Both the position numbers and the translations under genes were made by a program. Below, piece after piece: positions 25,723 through 40,150 of a DNA stretch of 64,000 bases. Origin of the DNA: Pipra filicauda (lineage: Eukaryota; Chordata; Aves; Passeriformes; Pipridae). Every line of letters starts with the position of its first letter. Positions within the stretch are counted from its first letter, which is position 1. The notes beneath the pieces were generated by a model. It did no database searches. It was not told where the DNA came from and saw only the letters and a program-made list of their open reading frames with translations. The DNA lies in contig NW_024104446.1 in assembly GCF_003945595.2 (NCBI RefSeq), forward strand, positions 248,001 through 312,000, in the 5' to 3' direction.

Positions 25723-25856
25723 CTTACAGTTTAATTTCTGTTTCCAGGTATTTTGTTTCATTTTGTCTAAGAAATCATTGGATAAAGTATAAAAAGAATG
25801 TCAGGAGATAAGAACACAATACCATCCTGACATCATCAATGGTCAAATATAACAAG

Positions 25857-25892
25857 GACTTAGGGTTATTGAGTTATTGACTTAGGGTTATT
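25857..25892. repeat. 14-base direct repeat, period 22
   Basis: GACTTAGGGTTATT occurs at 25857-25870 and 25879-25892. A short local duplication. Confidence 0.85.
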
Positions 25893-28800
25893 TTTTCACA
25901 TCTCTATTTTGATTTCTTAAAAGCCCTTCACTGGTTTCACAGTCAAAAAGAGTCATTAAAATCAATTCAAAACACCAGTAATGAAGGCATGTGAGAACAC
26001 AACAATAATTAGGTGAAGAAAGATGATTAATTAAAAGAAGAAAATAAATTTCAAAGCAGTCCTTTAACCCTAGTATTGCTGTTAATTTTCAAGAAACCAC
26101 TCTGTTTCTTTAATGAAGGTCCATGACTTTTGATATGGTTAAGATGGTTTAATATGGAAATTTTATACTCACATCCAGCAAGGATCAGACCGATTCCCAT
26201 ACTCAAACTTTTGTATTGGAAGAAAACTGTGATTTTAAAAATGTCGGAATATTCCCAAAAGAACAAAGGTCAGACAGAAGCACTTCAGTATTTCTGAGTG
26301 CCACTAGAACTCTGTGAGAATATATAATTACACTGATAATTATTAAAAAAAAATAATTGAATATGCTTAGTATAAATTTGTAATAAAGTTATATATGAAA
26401 AGGTATGTTACAAAGGAGTATTAAGACTGTAAAATGAACCACTACAATCAAGGGTGCCTTGAATTATTTTTGGGTGAGTGCTCATCTAATGGGCAGCTAT
26501 TCAACATTTTGTTCTATGTTCAGTACCCAGTGCTGGGTCCATGCCTCATTTACTACATGCTACACAAGCCCTTTTCCAAAGATGGAATTAATTTCTAATG
26601 TGGCTTTCTATAGTATTCATCACTATCATTTTCTAAGTTCTTCAGAAAAGTTAATGAATTTGTTACAACATTACTGCAGATGAGAAGGCATTATTAGTAT
26701 CATTTTACAGGACAGAAAATGAAACAAAGAGACCAAGGACAAAACCATCCATTAAACATGAGCAGTCAATTTGAAATACTTGGAGTTTGACTTTTCTTAC
26801 TACTTTGAATTATATAATGCTACAGATGAACATTGTTATTTTACAGTTCCTTCCATCATTCATTGTAATTCTTTCCACAACAAACAGGAAAGGAACATAC
26901 ATTCATCTTTCCATTACATTATCCCTGATTAATTTCCTAAAAAATTCATTCAGTGCATTGTAGAGGAAAAGTTCCTTGGGAACTAGTATTCACCCATGCT
27001 ATTAAAAGCTGTACAATCATGGCCTAGTAAAGAAGCAAATAAAAAATTATTGTGACAGCAACCTTAATTCTTCCACTTTCCTGCATTCACTGACTATATA
27101 GCATATTTCAGCAAAGGGGGTCTATTAAGTAATTTAAGAATCAGGCTGAAATAAATTCTAGAGAACCATTTTACTTCTGATCTAGCTTTTGCCTTTGACC
27201 AAATCATTCCAAGAAATCATCCCCGTTCACATCATCTCTCAGAAAGAGGGAAGAATGATCCTGGGTTCCCAGAAAGAGAGTAAGCACATACATAATTGGG
27301 CACAGTCACGGCTTTTCTAGCTTTGGTCACTGGTCATTCTCCCATGGCTCCTGTCACGTAGTTTCTTAAAACACATTTCTAAAACTGAACAAAATGGGAA
27401 AAGATTTTCATATGTACATAGAATTTCTGAGAACTATATCTATTCATTTTAGTTCCAAATTTAAAGTTCAGCAAAAATTCTTAGTCAAAAGTAGTGCAAT
27501 GTATGCCAGCCAGACATACAAACAGAGCATGAAACCAGAACAACCCATGACATAGTCTCAATCCCAGCTACAATCTAATATTCATATTTCATAAATGTTA
27601 GGTGAGGATCACATGATCTTTACCGAATCGGTGACTAAAGTGGGATTTTTTCACTTTTTTTTTTTCTGATAACTAATAAGATCTATTTTGTGAATAGAAA
27701 CCTCAAAATCTAGTGCTGTTCTATTTTTACTTCTTGAAATCACTTAAAGTTGTAAGAACCTCCCTCATGATTGCAACTTCAGACTCATCACAGTCAATCT
27801 TCCCACAGTTTTCTATTAAAGGATCTGTCTATTCATGCTGATTCTAAAACTCATACTCTCACCTCTTCAACGCACAGGCAGTTTGTCTCTCTCCTACCCT
27901 TTCTAGTGATTGTTCTGTATATGCAGCAAGAGTCTGTTGAGAACAGAACTATTCATATTCCTCTCTATCAGAACAAATGCTGCTTTTGAAAACAAGCTCC
28001 ATTATCAAATGCTATAAGTCATATTCATTTGTGACCAAAAGAAATTCTGCCTGTATTACACCAAAGTCAGGGGGTTACCATCAGACCTATTTTGAGTCAG
28101 CATAATTATTTTGAACTTTCAGAGCAGCTGTCTGATTCATTCCTGTCTTCTGTATCCACTGCCTCATTTCCATTGTTATATTGAATATGTTGGTGTCTGA
28201 CATTACTTGTTCATTGTGATAAAACAAAAAGTCATTTACTATGAAGTCTTTACTAAAAACTTTCATTTTTCTAAATGTAATCAGAGCTCAATGAGCTTCA
28301 AAATACCCCAGTACTTACTATTTATATGCCTTTTTTCCATTTAAAGAAAGAGCATGTGAGAATGAATTTCGCTTAAGTTCAAAATCTTTAAAAACATAAG
28401 CAACAGGAATTCATTGCTTCTTTTGCTGCACTCTAGAAAAATGTACTAGGCTAAAAAGCCCACAGAAAGACAAAGGGATTAGTGTCATAATCAGCAAATT
28501 GGGTAACTAAATTTTATTTTAAACAGAAATCTTTTATCTTATGAAATTTTCAGCTGCTATTTAGAAAAGTCTAATAAGTTGTCAGTTTTGATCCCAAGGA
28601 AGGGCCAGATACAGAAAAATATGACCTGTATTAGAATTTTATTCAGCTAAATTTTGCTAACTGTCTATTTTTACTCTATATTGGCTAAAATTTTCAGAAG
28701 ATGAGTGATATCTAAGAAAGGTATGCACTGTTTTCAGAAGAGTAACTCTTGATTCTCTTTAATGAATACAGAAGTTAATTAAGTTTGGACATATAAGTGT

Positions 28801-29878
28801 TGAAAAGCTAGTTAGGCAAGATGTATCTCACCATAACTGTCACAGAAGCAAATATGTAGGTATGAAAATGTTATGATAGTCAAGGGTAGACTAGTTGCTG
28901 AGATCTAAAAACTGAGGTACATATATAATAACCTGAGGTGTTTTAAGCATACGGTCTCAAGATGATATTCCTAAAGTTTTTAAACCACAGACTACGGCCA
29001 GATCTCTCTTTTTTTTTTCCCCCTAGATATTACATCAAACTCTTAACTGAAAACATTGGAACAACTGATGAGGTTTCTTTGAAAAGCTGCAGGTCCTTTT
29101 CAAGCTCTGCTCAAGACCCTGGTCTGTAAACAAAGTCTGGAAAATAGTGACTGGAATATTATGAGCGAAATACTTGTATAAGAAGCAACAACAAAGCAAA
29201 GTGAGTGCACCAACTTAAACATCAAGTTTAGGAAAAAGCCGAGATGTCTCCAATGATGGAGCATTTCAAAACTCATGGTACAGCCACTATTATTCATCAA
29301 AAGTATAAGTGTTATTACTTGATAGTAAGGAATGCTCAGTAAAGATACTTTTGTCACAAGGGACAATGTAATATTCTTGAAGTGTTAGAAAAGTGGGAGA
29401 AAAATGCAAACAAAACAAAACCAAGAAAACCAAATCTCATTAAAATTATTACGGAAGAAATTCAAATTTCTTCAGAGCGATCTAAATACATCACCACCTT
29501 TATAACACGCATTAATATTACAACTCTACCATGCAATATCATTTTTCAATAAACTAGCATCAATATTCACTAACCTGATTCTAATTTTTTTCTTTAGTTT
29601 ATATAGTCTATACGCACTGAAGAGATCTCTGATCTCCTTGTTCTGACAACAGAAGTGGCACATCTAAGAAACAACAACATTAAATTACTGTTTGAGTTCA
29701 TGTATTATTGCCAAAAAGAGATGTTTCTTGTCATACAGTAAATGAAAGCAGTCAGATCTTCATGTTATTTTAAATCTTGCTCTTATAATGCTCAGTTTAT
29801 TGTATAATCCCTAAAAAAATGTACTTCATTCTCTTTTATAAATAAATTTATTAAAAAATTTCATTTATACATGGATCA

Positions 29879-29897
29879 ATGCCCATAATATGGGCAT
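29879..29897. repeat. Perfect inverted repeat, 9-base arms
   Basis: ATGCCCATA and its complement TATGGGCAT are separated by one A. Confidence 0.85.
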
Positions 29898-32509
29898 GGC
29901 AAAAGTATAAATACCATGTATTTGCTATAAATTCAGAATAGCCAGAAGTAAGCCACACAATAACTTCTATGTGGATTATTAGCAGAGCTTTTATTCTGAT
30001 GCTCAAATAACTGAACACAGATATCCACAATTAAATAAGTGACTTCTGGTTAATCAGGCCTTAAAAGGAGACAGAACATTCACTTTGTAAATTGACTATA
30101 AATATACACAGATAAGGTGCTCCTGTAATATTTCAACATTTTCAAAATTCTCTTCCTCCCTTTTTCTTATTATTTAGCTGAACTTTGCTTAAGAAATCTT
30201 AAATCTGCAGCCCAAATGCCAGAACATACCTCATGTTGCTTGACTCCATGTGGCCTGTATGAACTACACAATATAACTTGAAGTTGAGATTTTCAACTTT
30301 GCTGATATTTTTTGCTGTTTCTCAAACAACATTAACATGTTAGTTCTGAGAACTAAAATCTCTTATAGCAAATAAATCCAGAACCCTTTGACGAGAATTG
30401 CACTTCATAGTGGACAGAAATAATGTTGTATACTTCACTGAGCAGTATCCTCCACTTTAAAGTTGCAAATTGCAAGTGGTAACTGTACTGTAAAAAATAT
30501 AACATGCTAAATCTCTGTACAGTAGAAACACCTTTGCATTACAACTTTGAAAAGAAGATATAATACAAGCACTTTGTCTTTTCAAACACCATCAGGGCTG
30601 TGTAAAGTAAAATCTCCTGATTTCAATAGCATTTGCACTCATTAATTACATTGCTCAGGCTAAGAACTGAGTGCCAATTCAGCAAAAAATACTGATAGAA
30701 TATTAAAATTGCAAACTTTCACAAATGAGATTGCATATCTGTAATATTTCCCAATCCAGTTTACAGCCTTTAAAACAGATAGGAGGAAATACCTCAACCC
30801 TTAGTATGGAATAAAATATAGAGTGACAAACTTGAGAAAAAAGAAACCTTCCCCCACTTCCTACCAATTCGGCTCTTAGGACTGGCAGTCGGGTACATAA
30901 AGTAATAAGCAGATCGGTTAAAATAAGCAAATAAGTGGGGAAGGAAAAATGGAGCCTCAAAGGCTGTTCTCCTCAACTCCAATGCAGCCACCCATTCTTC
31001 AGAGGAGATTTATTATTTGGCTCAGAGAGGGAACACATCGGCCACTGCAGCAGGGCTCGCTGACACCTTTCTGAAAGTGACTTGGAAAACTCAATTTCCA
31101 ACTCAAACAGCTGCCAGACAATAAAAGAAATATTATATTTTCCTAGCGCTATTTTCTCTAAACCAGGAACTAGATACAGCTGTGTTTTCATTAATTCATG
31201 ACTTTTTTTTGGCCATGTAGAGAAAGTACTGCTAACTTAAAACTGCAAATAGAATAAATCTATTCCTCTTTTATTGTTTTGAGTTTGTTAGGTTTTTTTC
31301 CCAGATGATTAGCTTAATACAGACCAACTGAGATATGCCACTACTTTTTGATAGGTATCAGGTACGAACGTTTTGACACAGCTTTTCTAGAAACTGAATT
31401 AGCATGTAAAAAGGAACAGCAAGCAGTAGTGAATACTGACAGTCTGTTTGTTCTTAGTATTTCAAAAGCACTGATTGTTCATATCATCTACAACTGACCT
31501 TCACAGGCCATAGATGGTGGTATGCAATCCTTGCCTATAAACATGAAGTGACATGTTTGTGGGATGTAGTCATACATTGTCTTCCTTAGAATATTTTCAT
31601 TTTTCTCTTTCCTCCATTTAGTCTGTTGTTCATTCTGATAATGACCTCTCCATCTTTTCTTTCATTACCCATTGAAATCACCATGAAAGCCTCTAAGACT
31701 TTAAAGTCGGTCTAGCCATATTTTCAAAAACACTTACAGAAGCAGTACCTATTTCTATTCAACAAGAGTGGAATTCTAAAATTCTCATTTCATTGATGAA
31801 AAAAAAAGTGATATTGTTGCCCTTTTAAGACTTTTCTTTCCACATTTTGCATAGCTTGTCATTTTTACAAAATTATTCTGATGGCCGTGGCATTTTCTTA
31901 AGGGCTAACACAGTAAAGTATATTTATTTCCCCATAACATAAAAAGACAAATCAAATACATATATATTACTTCTTTACCAGTGTATCTTCATACTCTTTG
32001 ACAGATGCATTTTTCAACTTTCCCTTAATGTCTAGTTTGCTATTGTATCTATTTTGCTCTTGTACACCACTGCTTTTTGACCTTACACAGTTTGCTTTTC
32101 CATTTCATGTCGGCATTACCCTTTATATTAAGTGACTACCAAACTACACTTTGCTGTCAATGGGTTATATTTCTGGAACATATTTTAAAACAATATTCAC
32201 AATTCAACCTAAGAAAAAGTGACAATAAATTAATATCAAGGACTCATAGGCTACTTTACAATATATTGAAATGAAGCTGAGTTATCCAGTCAGAGAGTTG
32301 AATTTGACAATGTCCACATATAACTGAGTATAAGTTTTCTTAAAGTTTATATAATCCAAGGTTTTGTCATCATCTTGAGATAGAAATGACCCTCAATTTA
32401 TTTAAACGATCCTACAAGAGTCCCTCAAATACTCTGTAAGGGTTCCACAACACTAATTCTAAAGCTGAGAACATGACTGACTTATCTCTTGACTTTGACA
32501 AATATGGTG

Positions 32510-33065
32510 CCAGCGCGAGGTGGTTCAGGACACCAGACACCTGAACAGTGTGTCTGATACTAACTGGACCTCTGCATCAGGTGTTCTGCCTGTAATAATG
32601 CAAGTGGCTAAACTATCCTCAAGTGCTTCATATCTGCCAGTGGAGAAAAGCACCCCAGCTGAGATGGAACAGTTTGACCAAGAACTCCCAGTCCAAGGAA
32701 CCAACACAAATTCCCCCACGTATCATAAACCACTTACTTATGGAAGTCAGAGTGTGTTTTTTCCCTGTTTCAGTTGGTTCAAGATTTCACTGTAGTTGTT
32801 TCCCACTGATCAAGAATTGTCTTTCCCTGGGAAGTCAGCATGGGAAGCAATGCAACTGTAAAACCACCACAAACATTTTCCCTTCACTGTCAGAAGGCAA
32901 AGGGACACTGATGGATCCTTTCCTATGCTGTTTGATTCTCACAATTCCAGTCTTGGAGACCTCTAAGGCCTCCCAGGTGTTTGAGGAGTGACAGGTCCTG
33001 TCTTTTTGGACATGTTTGGGAACCACACACACAGAGCACATTGAATAGACAGAATGAGGATTCAA
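32510..33065. other. Unidentified G+C-richer intronic block with overlapping open frames
   Basis: About 550 bases stand out from the flanking A+T-rich sequence, with open frames of 91 and 122 codons on the plus strand and 64 and 76 codons on the minus strand. The block begins at a GCCAGCGCGAGG sequence containing the CpGs that are otherwise rare here. The boundaries and composition fit an old inserted element, but no terminal repeats, target-site duplication or known motif was found. Confidence 0.25.
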
Positions 33066-33667
33066 AAAGTATTCATCCCTATGAACCCCAGCTCAAAAAT
33101 AAGATGTTATATATATGCAAATACTTGCATCATTTCCTTCTCATTTAAAACACTGCTTCACACATGGCCTGGAGTCCCCTACAAAGCAAAGTATGTCTTC
33201 TGAAGGAGGTCTCCAAGCCATCGAGTCTCTCTCGCTCTTGCCTCATCAAGCTTTTTCAAAATTTGTAGTTCTATAAATAGTCATATTTTATACTAATAGG
33301 TATTAAACTGCAATAGTACATTTTACTTTGCAAGAAAAAGAATAATATAAAAATTATTATGAAACCTATGAAACGGGTCTCTCATTCAGACATTTATCTG
33401 CATACATTATAATATATGCATTTTTTTTCTTTAGCAGTTAGAAAGTTCATCTGCCCAGGGTAGTGCCCATTTTCTTTTGAGACAGGGTAGCATATTTAAA
33501 TAAATAGTCACTGAATTGACTGTCGACTTTGGCAAAAGCTATTAAGTAGTATCTGTAAGGGGATGCCAATCAGTAAATTCACTCTGATGTATGAGCAAAA
33601 GCTATCAGAGAAAGCAAATAATCTTCATTCCAAATAAAAGTATGTTTTTTTAAGCAAAGAAAATCCC

Positions 33668-33692
33668 ATATATATATATATATAAAAAAAAA
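33668..33692. repeat. (AT)n microsatellite with A tail
   Basis: Eight AT units run directly into a run of nine A. A simple repeat. Confidence 0.9.
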
Positions 33693-34951
33693 GAAAGAGA
33701 AGTAAATACATACATGGAAAGATTCTCCAATTCCCAGTAAAATCTGATAATGACTGGCAGCAAATCTGTTTCTTTAGCCTGCCCAACAAAGCTTCAAGCC
33801 AACCTAGCATTTGGCAAATGAGTACACAGAGCCTGGGGTGAGAGCATAATACTTTATTAGGAGCTTCAGATTCTTGGTGTTGTTTTTGTTTTAATTCTCT
33901 GGAAGGCGACAGTTGGTTTGTGCAGTTATTTTAGCTCGGGGCAAAGACTCTGTTTGTCTGTTGCTCTTTATAAGTTCTGAGTTGGTAGGTTTGCTGAGGC
34001 TAATCTTTTCTCAAACCATCCTAGAATTTTCTGATTTAAACTATAATCTGTTCCACTAGACTCTTTAAACACTCAGAAGAATTCTTTTTTAAATAATTTC
34101 TTTTTGTATAAGCACATATATCAAAAGACAATGTGAGTCATTATTGCTACCGTATTTATAAATAATACAGACTGTTTCAGTCTGTATCAAAGTCAATCAG
34201 TGTTAGATATAATTGGTGGAACTCATTATTTTAAATCAAGCATGACAGTTTTACAATTACAATATGTATTTAGTTTAAATTACTACTGTCCCAAAAGGAA
34301 ACATGAATTCTTCAAATCAGTAGTGAAGCATCTAACTGCTGGTACACATCTCACTACTCAGCTAAAACAAACACCCTTTCAATAGATAAGATTTATTGTT
34401 TATGCCCCTTAAGTTTCAACATAATTTTTAAATATCTGGAAAATCCCTCCTAACAGTTTTACTTATAGTGCTACTTGCTATTTATCTTCTGAAACACTCT
34501 CCTTGGAATGTTCTTGAGTTTCATTTTTCCCTAAGTATAACAAGTCTGCCACCTAGTGCTTTATGATACCTCTAGTACACATTTTACTGGATAATTTTTT
34601 ACTATTTTTTGATGAAATATCTCATGTCCTTGAATGCATATACACAGATGCACGTTTGCCTACACATACTCAGCATGCTCAAAAATCACATTGTATCTTC
34701 TTGCTGACAGGTTGCATTACATGTTTCAACAGTTATTAGCCCATTTTTGTACTTCCTGACTAACACACAATCATCTTGTAACTCTGTTCCTCTGCTGTAA
34801 GATCTGAAAGTCTCACAGAGATTGTAAAAGGAAAAACCTGCAAATTATTTAAAGAGCAAAAAAACCCCAAACACGTATCATGTCAGTTTAGTATGAAAAA
34901 TATTAGGGAAGCCATTGCAGCTTTGACCCTATGGAGCTCTAAACAGTCTCC

Positions 34952-35443
34952 TTGGTGGGGAGTCCTGTTACAGCACTGAGGACATTCCAACTTGGAATGG
35001 GCTCTGAGCTAAATGCTGCTGAGATCACCTGCCTGGGATCCAGGAGCAACAGCTCTTCAGCAGTGGTATCCTACATGGGACACAAAAGCTGGAGAATGAT
35101 GGGGAAAAGGAAGCATAAAGATACCATTCACAAAAATAAATTTCCAAGCAGTAGGGCTGGAACAGCCCAAAAAGCGATTTATGGTAGATCCCAGTGTGCC
35201 ACTCACAAACTGACTGCAACCAGTGCCAAGATTCATTCCAGTTTAAGTACCCATCTGCCCCAAGAACAGTTCCCTTCACAGAGGTTCCTCATGTTTGCTT
35301 ATGTCCACTCTACTGTGAAAAGGATGACCAAGATTTCTGCTCCTTCATTTTGCCAGATTATTGCAAGGCAGCTAGACCACAAAATAAAACTTGGCATAGT
35401 ATTTATAGAGATTTCTTTTAACAGTTTTGATTCTCCTTTTTAA
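34952..35443 (+). other. Open frame of 163 codons in a G+C-richer intron patch
   Basis: This is an open frame on the strand opposite ATRNL1, overlapped by an 84-codon frame on the other strand (35025-35279) and another plus-strand frame (35194-35421). None of the three products resembles a known family. Openness in several frames at once points to base composition or a decayed repeat rather than selection on one frame. It has no splice sites, promoter or Kozak context that I would trust. Confidence 0.12.
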
Positions 35444-38400
35444 TTAAATTATAACATTTGTAACATAAGTAGTACTAAAAATTGGATTATATTAAAACTT
35501 TGACTATGAACAAGCCCAGGAAAGAAAAAAAAAGTTCCAATAATAAGGAAAACTGGTGAGATGAACTATCAGATCATGTCAGTAGGTCAGATTAAGCCTA
35601 AACTGTTTTTTGACAACATAAATAAGTCTGCATAACCTGATCCTTTTGCTCTGAGAAAGTATTGAGATGATATTTCGAAAAAGTCACTAGAAGTTTTCAT
35701 AAATTATCATTTAATGATCTGTCCTCTATCAAATCATCTTTTAGTTACTTCTACTGAAAAAAAAATGGCCAGAAAGATAAAAAAATAATAACACCTCTAA
35801 AGGAGTAACACAGCTTTTAGTCCAAAGCCCAGATATCAAAAAGTAACTAGACTTCTTTTCTTAATTTTTAGCAAGGAAGATAAATTTTAAATAAAGTAGA
35901 TAGAAAAGAAACCAGTGTTTGGTGGGGTTTTTTTTCAGGCACCACATACATTGCCTAACAATATAATTTAAAAGTTTTCAATTACAATACAAATTTACTT
36001 TAAGAAATGGTAAGGACCATAAATAAGGACTAGCAGTTTCCTTTGCTTTTCCCTTTTTGAAATCCTGGTGTGTCAGCAGTAGTAGGGCTAACACAGCTTC
36101 AGGACTGGACTAGAATCCTTATGAGGCTCTTCAGCCAGAAGCAAAATTTCCTTCTTTGTCCCCAGCTTCCTGCACAGATACCAGATATTATCTTGAGAGT
36201 TTTTACTGAATGTACGTTTCATACTTCTTCACCAGTTTTGCACATGAAAGTATCATTCTTCATCTTTGTGAGTTGCTGACATACTGAGGGAATTTCTTTG
36301 TAGCTCATAATGCCATTGCTTTTTTCTTTGGTATAAATACAGACAGGATAGCAATATGATTTTATGGCTCAGTGTTTAGAATGGCATGGTAAAGCCATAA
36401 ACCAATTATTCGGGTCAATCCCAAAAAGTTGTTGCAAAATATTTAGTAGATCACATATTTTTCCTGTGGTTTCCTTTAAGTAGAAGAAGAGCAGCTACTA
36501 AAATTTATCCAATGAAAATTTGAAAAAAAACCCCTATGAATATTTTTTTCCTACTAGTAATTATGTTGGACAGTTTTATATATAAACTAAGCTTAGAAAT
36601 GTGTTCTCTGGCTTTCTATTTCCTCCCTGTGTGTCCATGAGATCGACTAGAAAAGCTCAGTGGTGCCTGTGTGCTGTGGTACACCCGACCCTTAAAGCTT
36701 CTGCAGATAGACCTTCCATCTTCCTCCTTTGCTTGCTTCATCCCAGAAGAACATTTGAAAGAGTGGCTGATGAATCACTGTGTGAAGCCATCCACAAATG
36801 ACATTTCATAAAACACTGAGTTAAGAGAAAAATTAGGAAGAGTTGTGGAAGGAAACATCTTGAACCTAAGAAAACAATTACAATAAAATTTGTACATTGT
36901 TCCAGCCTTTTTAGGTACAGATATTCAGACTCCTCTTTTTTTAAAGCCTGTAAATCCAGCAAATATCTGCATCAGAGGCATATGATCAATAAATAGGTTT
37001 TAACTCTATAAAAAGCTACAAATCATTCAGTCCCTGCCTGTTTTAAATCTCTTCTCAAATGACCCATCCCTCCTGACCTCTATTAATTTCTGGATTCTCA
37101 AATCCTTCTCAAAGGTCAGGTTCTAATCCCTAAGAGTGGGTTGGGCTTGCACTGCAGCATGGAAAACTTTATAGTGTTACCCTGGATATATAGTGCACTT
37201 CTGAATGCAAAAGACAAGCGGCACCTGATTTCTCCTTGAGTTCACAGATAGTCCCAGTCCCACAATGCTGTCCATCCAGCCCAAAGATGAGCACTAGATT
37301 AATTAAAATTCTTAATTTATTGCAATTTTATTGCATTCTGAAAACATTCTGTCTGTGCATTGCTGAGAAAATCTTCTCGAAGGCCTGAAAGCTCTAAATA
37401 TGTGCTGCCCTGTAACTCACTACTGCTGCCTATTTTAAAAGAAAAACCAGTCTGCAGGACCAAATGGAGAAGCTCTTTGTTCCCTCTCTTCACTGTTAAT
37501 GGTGGTACTCAGAAATAAGCAAAAAAATGCTTCTAAACATTTTTTTAAGGATAAAAGGGAATAAGAAACTAAGTTATGTAAATCCATGTGCATTTTTTAA
37601 ACTTCATTGTGTTAGCTAGGAATTTTCTTAGTAGAATGGGCAAATCTTGAGTGCTCAGCTCATGTGGAAATTCTATCTATGCAGGCAAACAATAAAATTA
37701 ACACTCATAGGACTGATTTGTTGTAAGCTTTTACGGTTCTGCATGCAGCAGTATTAGAATCAGTTGTACTTCTTGTTTGATATGTAGCGTTGGAATGGTG
37801 ACACTCAAAACAATGTACACAAACCAGACATTTTGGAAAGCTTTTGACCCTAGAAATACAGCTATCTAAGAGAAGTTTGTTGTGGGAAGTATCATATCCT
37901 TTCAAAATAAGTGATTGTTAGCAAGCTTATAATTCAACCTCTGTATAGCAAGAAATCATGAATTGTAAATTTAAACTCTCATTTTCTCTAGAACATCGGT
38001 TTAACTATATCTCCATTTATGATTTAAAGCCTTGTGTCGGTATACAAACCAAGTCAAAATCACAGAAGTGGCATTTGTCCCAGTGATTCCTCCCAATCTG
38101 TCTAAAACCATCTGTTTTTGCTGCATGTTCCCTTGCACCCAGGAGCTCTGATTTCGACAGCAATGTATTTCCAATGCTGACGTGAGAGGAACTAATCCAG
38201 CCATTTGGATGCACACTTTGCTATCTCGGTGTCGCTGTCATACATCACAGCGTCTGAGATACCAAAGAACAATAACAACAGCAAATACAAATGCATCACA
38301 ACAAAATGGTATATTTATGGTCTGTGTACATGCATAAGTCAGCTGCACAACCATCTCTGGCCTCCACTCAGAATTCATTTATACAGAATGAATCAGCTTC

Positions 38401-39807
38401 CGATCATTCACAGCAAGATTGGCTTCCAACAGAAAGGCCTATGGATACAGAGCCTCCCTACCAGAAATACAGAGAGACACACTCCAGAAGCAGACATACT
38501 CTATCTACAAGAATATTTATATGGACAAAAAAACCCATAGCTTCTTAAATCACAAAGCTTTCTTTTGCATTCATATTCTTTTTATTATGTATAAGAAAGC
38601 TTTCATAAGATTTCCTCTGATATTCCTAAACAATGGCACACTGAACACTTCTAGCTCAAGAAGTCTTCCTCTCACAAAGTTCCTGAGCTGCAAATTGTTG
38701 GATGTGAAGAGAGAATTTCTATGTTTGTCCATTTGCTATACTCTTTCCCTGGCATTCATGTTCAGCCACCTCTGACAACAGGGTACTAGAATCTATAGAT
38801 CATCATGCAGCTGCTCACATATTCTTATACATGCAGTATTTTTCTTATTTTTGTATCTACGAGGTTCATTCTCATTCTCTTACTCTCAGAGAAGTTTGTT
38901 CTCTCTGTTGTGCATTTTCAGTAATACAGTGAAGTCATGAAGAATGAAATAAAACCAATTTTCCAGAAGCCATGAACGACAATTTTCACACAATCTGGAT
39001 AATACACTACTGCAAGCCCTGCCTATGATGCATTTCCTACCCCATTTCTATTAGGTTTTGATAATTTAAAGTTGAAGAACGACTCATGTACAGTGCTGCC
39101 ATGTTTTGAAATGCTATATGAGAATGAAATCTGATGTTTATCAAACTGTTTCTCTTATCTCTAGGATTTGATGGTGTTGCTGCTCTCTCTGTGGATCCTT
39201 TTGGCATGGTAGGTTAAGTCCCTGCAATGTTTCAGCGTGTTCCCTCCTACATAAATCTCATTCTTTCTGACCATGCTAGACCCATCTGTAATTTTCCTGT
39301 GTTTTTGTTTGTGTTCAGATCACTTCTTTGATCACAACACAGTCCATGTACAGCACAAATATTCTGCTTACTCTTCTACATCACTACGAAAGGAAACAAG
39401 TAAGGAAGAAACTAAAACAATCTGTGCTCCCCCACTGGTGAACTGTATTTTTATCTACTATGTTAAATAGTCCAGTGATGTCAATACCAGTACCTACACC
39501 AACACCTGTCTGTTCCCACTTCCTAGGCTTGAGGATGGCACTGACAGGCAAGAGGGAGGAGAGGACTAGGTAAGCTGGGCAGAGATGGAAGATACGAAAA
39601 CAGCTGAACTTTTCTAGGGTAGTGGATATTCAAGTTGCATCAAGTTCCTCTAAGACAACAAGCATCACTCAATCCACATTCTGCTGTTAAAGAGAAATCA
39701 AGGTCCTCCAATATCACACAGAAATTATCCATACACTCAGGACTGTAAGGAATTCTAAGGTTTTGCTTAGAAGGCCATTCCAATTTGGGGCAGTATTTAC
39801 ACAAGTG

Positions 39808-39821
39808 AAAAAAAAAAAAAA
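39808..39821 (+). repeat. Poly-A run (14)
   Basis: Fourteen consecutive A. No element is recognised immediately upstream, so it is not clearly a retroposon tail. Confidence 0.9.
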
Positions 39822-39912
39822 TTTAAATGCTTAAAAATGGTCATCTTGAAAATGGCTAAACTCAAGCATGGGACTAAAAACTTTCCTGCAGAAGATCCTA
39901 ACCACAGAGCAA

Positions 39913-39963
39913 ATCACTATCTGTATTCCTATTTTGGAATCAGTATCACTATCTGAATTCCTA
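39913..39963. repeat. Imperfect 19-base direct repeat, period 32
   Basis: ATCACTATCTGTATTCCTA at 39913-39931 recurs at 39945-39963 with one substitution (T to A at the twelfth base). This is a short local duplication. Confidence 0.85.
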
Positions 39964-40126
39964 ATCAAATTCACTGATTTTGATTCTAAGTAGTAGAAAC
40001 ATAAGTGCCTAGAATTTTTATTTCTCATAATCTTATGTTGCTCATAAGTATATACAATTTATTTTTCCCCAGTATTTTCCTTCCTTTTGAGCAACAACTA
40101 TTCCTGTGTTGTAAAAAAACAGAATA

Positions 40127-40150
40127 TTCTTCACTTCAAGAAGTGAAGAA
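40127..40150. repeat. Perfect inverted repeat, 11-base arms
   Basis: TTCTTCACTTC and GAAGTGAAGAA are separated by only AA, making a near-perfect 24-base palindrome. Confidence 0.85.

Noticed and set aside
38001..38775. Dense overlapping frames on both strands near 38.0-38.8 kb
   Set aside because: Up to three frames are open at once and none resembles a protein family. This is a composition effect.
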